A DNA stretch of 64,000 nt, taken from contig JAVYIG010000644.1 in assembly GCA_035222895.1 (NCBI GenBank), positions 323,501 through 387,500 on the forward strand, read 5' to 3'. Of this stretch, positions 62,301 through 64,000 are shown one piece after another. The notes under the pieces were generated by a model, which was given only the letters and a program-made list of their open reading frames with translations, did no database searches and was not told where the DNA came from. Origin of the DNA: Strongylocentrotus droebachiensis (taxonomy: Eukaryota > Echinodermata > Echinoidea > Camarodonta > Strongylocentrotidae). Made by a program: the position numbers and the translations under genes. Each line of letters opens with the position of its first letter. Positions within the stretch are counted from its first letter, which is position 1.

Positions 62301-62548
62301 TAACCAGAGCTCAAGTTTAGCTTTAAAACTTTAACTGCGTGCAGTGCATATTTCATAATGCACTCGCAAGCATTACACGCTAACACATATCTTATTTTAT
62401 GTTCCCATATTGTACTTACCCTGGCAAATGGGAAGCCACTCAGCTGATGGTAGAAACTTATTTTGACTGGCATAGGCTTTCTCGATTTCCATCGCCTTGG
62501 AAGGAAGCCCATGAAACCGATGACCTTTTCCATGTCACCTAATATCAC
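32643..62548 (-). CDS. UPA-ZU5-UPA-Death domain protein, spliced, C-terminal 557 residues
   Basis: Ten exons on the minus strand (62420-62548, 59051-59167, 58002-58221, 54111-54254, 52996-53199, 43383-43612, 39269-39409, 38021-38174, 33330-33354, 32643-32952) join in consistent phase to 557 residues and a stop. The order is a UPA domain (first three exons), a ZU5 domain (next two), a second UPA domain (next three), a 25-nt proline/glutamate mini-exon and a Death domain. UNC5 has ZU5-UPA-DD; PIDD1 and ankyrins have ZU5-ZU5-UPA-DD. Here UPA occurs on both sides of ZU5, so a ZU5-UPA pair seems duplicated. The matching first ZU5 should lie beyond the right edge. Such domains mediate cytoplasmic scaffold and death-fold signalling. 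No H-F-S self-cleavage triplet is visible in the part present. The N-terminus (membrane or other domains) is unknown. Confidence 0.8.
33330..33354 (-). CDS. 25-nt mini-exon
   Basis: AAACAG acceptor and GTACTC donor enclose 25 nt that bridge phase 1 to phase 2 exactly and encode A-PEPEPVI-R, a flexible linker between UPA and the Death domain. Direct splicing of the flanking exons without it would break the frame. Evidence is phase and composition only. Confidence 0.6.
33450..33970. mobile_element. Foldback element B, relative of element A
   Basis: GTACAAACTATCATCGCCGAGG near 33474 is mirrored by CCGAGGCTATGATAGTTTG near 33560. The right part TTGCAAGATTCTTAGTATG runs into (TA)n, as in element A. 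An (ACATTG)n run lies at 33763-33790. Confidence 0.6.
33979..35655. mobile_element. Palindromic mariner-like element with long arms
   Basis: Ends CAGTGCGTCCCAGAAAAAAC and GTTTTTTCTGGGACGCACTG, flanked by TA, with arms of more than 400 bp that stay complementary as far as ACTTAACTCCGTTTCGTT. Without the nested insertion at 34320-35098 it is about 900 bp. TA flanks and CAGTG ends suit Tc1/mariner-type MITEs. A diverged half copy lies at 54915-55405. Confidence 0.88.
34320..35098. mobile_element. Nested 779-bp MITE, TTA target duplication
   Basis: Ends TGCTACGTTTACACTATGTT and AACATAGTGTAAACGTAGCA, flanked on both sides by TTA, the 3-bp duplication typical of PIF/Harbinger elements. The interior is GC-rich with many degenerate CCGTGACGG/ACGTGACAG phrases and no transposase. 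It sits in the left arm of the surrounding palindrome. Confidence 0.88.
35945..36225 (-). repeat. Segment homologous to 53700-53985
   Basis: Shares TTACCATACCCA next to GTGACCGGTTT, AGGCGATCGG and GTGAAATGGTGT with 53700-53985 in the same orientation. One frame compares as GDRFVKVTGFLSD here and GDRLEKVMGFLTD there. This copy has stops, so it is not coding. It may be a duplicated intron piece or an unknown repeat. Confidence 0.55.
36344..36420 (-). mobile_element. LINE 3' end with (AATTC)n tail
   Basis: CAATTCAATTCAATTCAATTTTATTTCAC has the form of a CR1/L2-type LINE 3' terminus read from the minus strand. Confidence 0.5.
36447..36550. repeat. Degenerate TTAGGG-like repeat
   Basis: GTAGGGTTAGGGTTAGAGTT and GGGTTAGGGTTATAT resemble the animal telomere unit, in an internal position and only a few units long. 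Confidence 0.6.
36880..37215 (+). mobile_element. MITE copy 3 (GTTAAAGAT type) beside a TTAGGGTTAA end
   Basis: CCCGGCCTGTTTAGGGTTAA at 36898-36917 is a single end of the 15901-16690 family. It is followed by AAAGATAAAGTTGAATTCTGG and, at 37190, CCAAAACTCAACTTTCTC, the inverted ends of the 6612-7015 family, with an internal deletion relative to 10570-10985. Confidence 0.6.
37216..38020. other. Intron of the Death-domain gene
   Basis: No repeat recognised apart from a G run at 37900-37922 and a (TTGAAT)n tail-like phrase at 37978-37997. Confidence 0.5.
38021..38174 (-). CDS. Death-domain gene exon, second UPA, last part
   Basis: TTCATAG acceptor, GTAAAAG donor, phase 0 in and phase 1 out. 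It encodes VLETQTLDNVPYECLDFELD then NELTIKLRVFQEGWSSEIDI. It corresponds by position and phase to 58002-58221 of the first UPA. Confidence 0.8.
38222..38600 (-). repeat. SINE with (AAT)n flank
   Basis: Body with TTACCCCGGTCATCGGATT, CTCCACTCCCTGGGGAGCAT and CACCTGGGTGGAGAGTGGCA is bounded by (AAT)n at 38225-38260 and ends GACTTGAACCGCGGAC, a B-box-like sequence seen from the minus strand as GGTTCAAGTCCCGCC. This supports a tRNA-derived SINE transcribed on the minus strand. AAT-rich sequence follows to about 38690. Confidence 0.65.
38700..39268. other. Intron of the Death-domain gene
   Basis: No element was recognised. Loose repetition of TGCCCCTTTT-like phrases occurs between 38880 and 39170. 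Confidence 0.45.
39269..39409 (-). CDS. Death-domain gene exon, second UPA, middle
   Basis: CCATAG acceptor, GTAGGT donor, phase 0 at both ends. It encodes IREQWEAKDNVCVKDETTLI then DAEVTFEMLSLKGNP. It aligns with IKDHEEWVGFDLETRDTLVT of exon 59051-59167, showing the two UPA copies share exon structure. Confidence 0.82.
39410..40840. other. Intron of the Death-domain gene
   Basis: AT-rich. A direct repeat CCGGATTTTAGTTATCC occurs twice at about 40535-40565, and a related phrase lies near 42130. No gene. Confidence 0.45.
40841..42056 (+). mobile_element. Non-LTR retrotransposon 3' fragment
   Basis: The frame at about 40870-41148 reads RYSNTPKEMRLCTQC and GDEFHYLFVCPTFRSDRKLF, the C-x2-C...H...C tail region of LINE proteins. 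About 850 bp of 3' UTR follows and ends in ATTGTCATTGTCATTGTCATTG at 42035-42056, a short-repeat LINE tail. All RT core blocks are missing. Confidence 0.7.
42825..43245. repeat. TTACGAGT-rich degenerate repeat, copy 1
   Basis: Dense phrases such as TTACGAGTATTTACGAGTCC, ACGGATCCTTACGATTTGGC and TTCACATACAC match 47990-48345 in inverted orientation. Confidence 0.6.
43383..43612 (-). CDS. Death-domain gene exon, second UPA, first part
   Basis: TTTGTATAG acceptor, GTATTG donor, phase 1 in and phase 0 out. It encodes CEITIDTLSFCIDVPGLYTA, GKRVALLAFLPL and KPILHVNFYHPFGEIGK. The G-K-R-V-x-L-x-A-F and L-x-V-x-F-Y patterns fit the start of UPA. It aligns with exon 62420-62548 (MEKVIGFMGFLP, MPVKISFYHQ). 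Confidence 0.85.
44140..45560. repeat. Minisatellite with internal orientation switch
   Basis: From about 44140 to 44460, five units of 65-70 bp (AGAGAGTAGACTGATAGAAT, AAGAATGAATAAAA, AGAGATGACAGCAAG) run in one direction. From about 44465 to 45555, the complementary sequence (TTGCCGTCATCTCTATATC, TTATTCATTCTTATGCTATC, AGTGTTTACTCTCTTTC) repeats about eight times in a 120-130 bp unit that also includes TCATTTTCCTATCTATATG. Open frames in all three readings are by-products. Confidence 0.9.
45561..46970. other. Intron stretch, little recognised
   Basis: AT-rich. The segment 46600-46700 on the minus strand resembles 54000-54060 on the plus strand (AAAATAAATGTGTTTGAAG then GAATACA). No gene supported. 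Confidence 0.45.
46972..49280 (-). mobile_element. CR1/Rex-type LINE, broken by later insertions
   Basis: Minus-strand 49279-48794 (161 residues) reads LEDVLPNYDQCVQTPIRGNW, VLDRCYCSVKDLYKSL and SIETLQTCFELTDWDTLILS, the region between endonuclease and RT in CR1/Rex LINEs. 47345-47155 gives RPIALTSIIIKCFERLV and, after a frameshift, LQFAYQTKKSVKDAVITL, the first RT blocks. 47045-46972 looks like a 3' terminus with an (AATTG)n tail. The pieces are in the right order and orientation for one decayed element. Much of the RT is deleted, and a foldback arm (47698-48345) lies inside. Confidence 0.65.
47570..48345. mobile_element. Partial foldback element with AACTCG/TTACGA repeats
   Basis: Begins AAAGCAGGGCTCCGACTTAG near 47699 and matches the left arm of 49544-50248 to about 47920. 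It then becomes CGTAACAACTCGTAACAACTC-like repeats related to 42825-43245 (inverted). Confidence 0.6.
49544..50248. mobile_element. Foldback element with about 330-bp arms
   Basis: Ends AAAGCAGGGTTTCCACTTAG and TAAGTGGGAGCCCTGCTTTA. The arms continue through GCCGAGTTGTAT, TTGCCTCAAAGAGGCACTCG and GAACATGTTCAAAAAAATTC. The centre contains repeated TTCACCTCGAGCTACAACGA phrases in both directions. It is non-coding. Confidence 0.85.
50250..52400. repeat. Composite of direct and inverted repeats (CTAGTTCGNACG type)
   Basis: TTCTTAGTGCGTTCGAACTCGC near 51160 recurs near 50780 and, inverted, near 51700. TGTAACACGTTCCTAGTAGGAT near 51268 recurs near 52066, and GAACTAGTTTGG-like phrases recur at 51548, 52007 and 52316. 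A G run and C/A run (51587-51645) lie inside. Ends are unclear; it is probably one or more decayed foldback elements. Confidence 0.55.
52676..52909. mobile_element. Palindromic MITE, GGCCCGAATTCTC ends
   Basis: Ends GGCCCGAATTCTCAAAGGAG and CTCCTTTGTGAATTCGGGTC. Inner complementary phrases are TTAGCGCAAAATAAGCG and CGCTTATTTTGCGCTAA. Confidence 0.8.
52996..53199 (-). CDS. Death-domain gene exon, ZU5 second half
   Basis: TTTATTAG acceptor, GTGCGA donor, phase 1 at both ends. It encodes AICPTVKVNGNFDGRPVKLI then ISHCAELSPAALKRNVKMFV. The P-V-x-L-x-x-x-H-C-A block is the signature of the second half of ZU5. Confidence 0.85.
53700..53985 (-). repeat. Segment homologous to 35945-36225
   Basis: Open for 82 residues on the minus strand (53923-53675) but lies in an intron between two exons whose phases join directly. 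It is described with its partner at 35945. Confidence 0.55.
54111..54254 (-). CDS. Death-domain gene exon, ZU5 first half
   Basis: TTTATCAG acceptor, GTAAGA donor, phase 1 at both ends. It encodes DDFKEPTAFQTIGKDGNIYG then ISIEVSMAATSDDMEFE. Its position before the H-C-A exon and its length suit the first half of ZU5; the sequence match alone is weak. Confidence 0.7.
54915..55405. mobile_element. Diverged half copy of the 33979 palindromic element
   Basis: CAGTTTGTCGAAGAAAAAATG, ATGTTTTATCATAACTTAAT and CATATGACACCTCAATTTAG follow the left arm of 33979-35655. The right part reaches GCATGGCTGATTGTCAACGA and then stops. Confidence 0.75.
55650..55916. mobile_element. MITE with TTAACTCTTA ends, copy 2
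   Basis: Begins TTAACTCTTATCATGTCAC and ends GGCTATGAGTTAA. It shares ATGAACAATAACTG and TAACAATAGCG with 9727-10158. Confidence 0.7.
56370..56960. repeat. 281-bp tandem duplication
   Basis: CTTTCAAGACCGTAGCACTG at 56401 recurs at 56682. Units share TCTCGAACAGTAGATGGCGC and GGTATGAACGCGTTTTAAGC, with point differences and a small indel in the TTGTACAGT run. Confidence 0.9.
56960..57040 (-). repeat. Fragment of foldback element A
   Basis: CGGAAGTGATAGTTTGTCCC and CACCTTCACCAACGGTAGTT are the reverse complement of 31130-31185. Confidence 0.7.
57041..58001. other. Intron of the Death-domain gene
   Basis: AT-rich with no feature recognised. Confidence 0.5.
58002..58221 (-). CDS. Death-domain gene exon, first UPA, last part
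   Basis: TTCAAAG acceptor, GTAAGT donor, phase 0 in and phase 1 out. It encodes VITGDEMYCLMHYIVFYIKD, EIDINILQKNEIRAQLSIKR and QTIKFGVTTTG. It is longer than its counterpart at 38021-38174. Confidence 0.8.
58655..58825. repeat. (GA)n microsatellite
   Basis: GAGAGA runs with occasional A and G changes; the serine/leucine-rich frames opposite are artefacts. Confidence 0.9.
59051..59167 (-). CDS. Death-domain gene exon, first UPA, middle
   Basis: TTCTAAG acceptor, GTAAGA donor, phase 0 at both ends, 39 codons. It encodes IKDHEEWVGFDLETRDTLVT and SDVTLEACSKNGVK, homologous to exon 39269-39409. Confidence 0.82.
59280..59560. repeat. (GT)n-(G)n run and TIR-element end
   Basis: (GT)n followed by a G run at 59293-59325, then CAGTGGCGGATCCAGAAAAA with a C run at 59401-59410, matching the inner end type of 11820-12456. 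(TA)n lies at 59490-59510. Confidence 0.55.
60000..60420. repeat. C-run repeat, copy 1
   Basis: GGCTGGCTTATTCG, C runs at 60049-60058 and 60081-60096, and GGCGCCATTTTGTCCGTTTC near 60344 recur in the same order at 61560-61975. Confidence 0.6.
60866..61490. repeat. 309-bp tandem duplication
   Basis: TATGTCTACGTCAATGAATC at 60901 recurs at 61210. The units are near identical through GTCAGCACAA and GCAATACATTGCGC to AAGTAAATCG-like ends. Confidence 0.9.
61560..62165. repeat. C-run repeat, copy 2, with C-A runs
   Basis: A 20-base C run at 61565-61584, GGCGCCATTTTGTCCGTTTC near 61917, then two CCCCCC-AAAAAA junctions (62027-62045, 62121-62147). Same order of landmarks as 60000-60420. Confidence 0.6.
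62225..62335 (+). mobile_element. Right-end fragment of the GTTAAAGAT MITE family
   Basis: CATTCAGTGTAAGTTTCG, CTGTGAGAATT and CCAGAGCTCAAGTTTAGC match 6930-7015. Confidence 0.6.
62420..62548 (-). CDS. Death-domain gene first visible exon, first UPA
   Basis: AAATCCAG acceptor, GTAAGT donor, phase 0 at both ends, 43 codons. It encodes GDMEKVIGFMGFLPRRWKSR and MPVKISFYHQLSGFPFAR, aligning with the end of exon 43383-43612. Earlier exons lie beyond the right edge. Confidence 0.82.
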
Positions 62549-63100
62549 CTGGATTTAATAAAAACACGATCGCAATTATCTCCGAAATATCAAACTCAAG
62601 GGCAATTTACTCTCTAATATGTCCCATACAAATGTTCTCATCACGTAATATCTTATCGTCATGTTCTCACATTTAAAAATATGATAAACATTTAGGCTAT
62701 TAAAAGTGCCTTAGGTTGCTTTTTCAAAAGTTGTTCATTTCGTGTTGAAACACAAATATATACATTTCAGGAAAACAGGTTATTCTTAAATGAAAAAGAC
62801 TAAACAAAGAAGCTCCATGATAAATCGTGTTCCGGAACTCAATAACAAAAAATATGTCTACCTCTAGTATTGGCTATCCTCTTTAGAAAGGCCACATTGT
62901 CTATTATGGTCATATATTTCGTCTCCCTCGTGGGAGAAAGACGAAGAACCTGTCTACAAAGGCCACCTGTTTTTTTTCGTTTCTTTTTGATGGACTTAAT
63001 ATATAGTTTTTTTTAACCCTAAAAGGCCGGGCTATTTGAGGTCTTAATACGACTGGGGGGGGGGGGGGAGGGTGATCTCTCTCTCTAGTTCTATCCTTAC
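62549..63100. other. Intron; single end of the TTAACCCTAA family
   Basis: TTAACCCTAAAAGGCCGGGC with a following G run (63014-63071) matches the right end of 15901-16690 in inverted orientation. The rest is unremarkable. Confidence 0.55.
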
Positions 63101-63104
63101 AAAG

Positions 63105-63195
63105 ATGACGTGGTGGAGTGGTTCATTAATTTGAATTTCAAGCAAAAGGTTCAAATACCCGCTTCGCACTAATGCCCTTTGTTAAGACAAAACAT
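63105..63195 (+). repeat. tRNA-derived SINE head
   Basis: A-box-like TGGTGGAGTGGTTC is at 63110-63123, and a B box GGTTCAAATACC lies at 63148-63159. The related family is that of 21752-21992. Confidence 0.5.
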
Positions 63196-63429
63196 AAATC
63201 TATAATATCGTATTTTTTTAAATGTATTATTACTCTCCTTATTATTAGTATCATTAGTATTATTGTCAATTTTTTTTCTTCATAATATCATCAACATTTT
63301 TTTCCTTTTTACTGCCTTCTTCTTCTGTTTTTGTTGTTCCGTTTGATTATAATAGTGATATAGACAAGAATAATGCTAAATCTAATGATAATAACATAGA
63401 TTCTAGCAATGATACAACTAAGAAGTAAT

Positions 63430-63730
63430 AAAACTTTGATGAACATAAATTTGTTAGTGCTGCTTTTCTTGAACTTATAAATGTGTTTGACGGTATACCC
63501 CATGAATTGCTTTTGTTCAAAATGTCGTACCTTGGAATTCATGAAGCTCAGTTGAATTGATTTGAGCATTACGTGGCAGGCAGAAAGCAATGTGTATTTC
63601 ATAAAGGAAAAAAAAGTGTCCTTCTCTCCGTTCGAACAGGAGTCCCACAAGGATCCATTCTAGGATCATTTTTTTTTCTTCTTTATGTATGGTATCTAAA
63701 ATCTAAATATTAATCTACATACAAAGCTCT
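63430..63730 (+). pseudogene. Decayed LINE reverse-transcriptase fragment
   Basis: Reads SAAFLELINVFDGIPHELLL, then a stop, then AGRKQCVFHKGKKS and RTGVPQGSILGSFFFLLYVW. The F-D-x-x-x-H and G-V-P-Q-G-S-I-L-G blocks are RT motifs. Stops and the missing catalytic box show it is dead. Confidence 0.75.
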
Positions 63731-64000
63731 CACTTTTATGCGGACAAAAAAGCTGTATTTAACTTCAGTTTCGATGTGAGGATAGTGCAGTCAATGTTAC
63801 ATTCAGGCATAAATAAGCTCAGGAAATTCTTTTTTTTTTAAAGATAATGGGATGACTGTTCGAGGAAAGGTTGAGTTATTCTTTCAGACCTTCAAAGTGC
63901 ATGGTTATTGCTCTTATTTTTATTTATGACATTTGTAGTGCCCTTTTAGAACCTGAAGTTGCTATGAAGGTAATTTTAGTCCCAGAAATGTGTGAAATTG

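Overview
The window looks like an animal nuclear genome: AT-rich, intron-dense and full of transposons. It has spliced genes with GT-AG introns, tRNA-derived SINEs, CR1-, L1/Tx1- and Penelope-type retroelements, and many foldback elements. A receptor-for-egg-jelly (REJ) protein that ends after one membrane span, next to a ZU5/UPA/Death-domain gene, suggests a marine deuterostome, most likely an echinoderm. The species cannot be read from the sequence.

Two genes were reconstructed exon by exon, and every junction agrees in reading phase. Gene 1 (plus strand, 1-20376, its 5' part lies outside) has 14 visible exons for the last 845 residues of a REJ-module protein. It contains a REJ module, a GAIN/GPS-like region, an acidic linker, one transmembrane helix and a 16-residue tail. 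This is the layout of sea urchin sperm REJ1, not of the 11-span polycystin-1 proteins. Gene 2 (minus strand, 62548-32643, its 5' part lies beyond the right edge) has 10 visible exons for the last 557 residues of a cytoplasmic-type protein. Its visible order is UPA - ZU5 - UPA - proline/glutamate mini-exon - Death domain. The two genes converge, with about 12 kb between their stop codons.

Most remaining sequence is mobile or repetitive. By region: 0.3-1.1 kb, SINE remnant and decayed tandem copies of a REJ exon; 1.6-4.2 kb, two large foldback elements; 6.5-11.5 kb, one intron holding a SINE head, three MITE families, a degenerate minisatellite and a Penelope element split by a hAT-like MITE; 11.8-12.5 kb, nested terminal-inverted-repeat elements; 13.5-15.1 kb, a truncated CR1-like LINE; 15.9-16.7 kb, a 790-bp TIR element; 25.8-29.1 kb, an L1/Tx1-type LINE with an intact 869-residue ORF; 30.3-35.7 kb, a cluster of palindromic elements including a TTA-flanked element nested in a TA-flanked one; 40.8-42.1 kb, LINE 3' end; 44.1-45.6 kb, a minisatellite that changes orientation; 46.9-52.9 kb, LINE pieces broken up by foldback elements; 55-57 and 60.9-61.5 kb, MITEs and tandem duplications; 63.4-63.7 kb, a decayed reverse transcriptase.

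Gene 1 would act at a cell surface, probably in sperm-egg or other recognition. Gene 2 would act in death-domain or scaffold signalling. Nothing in the sequence links the two functionally. All family names come from reading translations by eye; no database search was possible.
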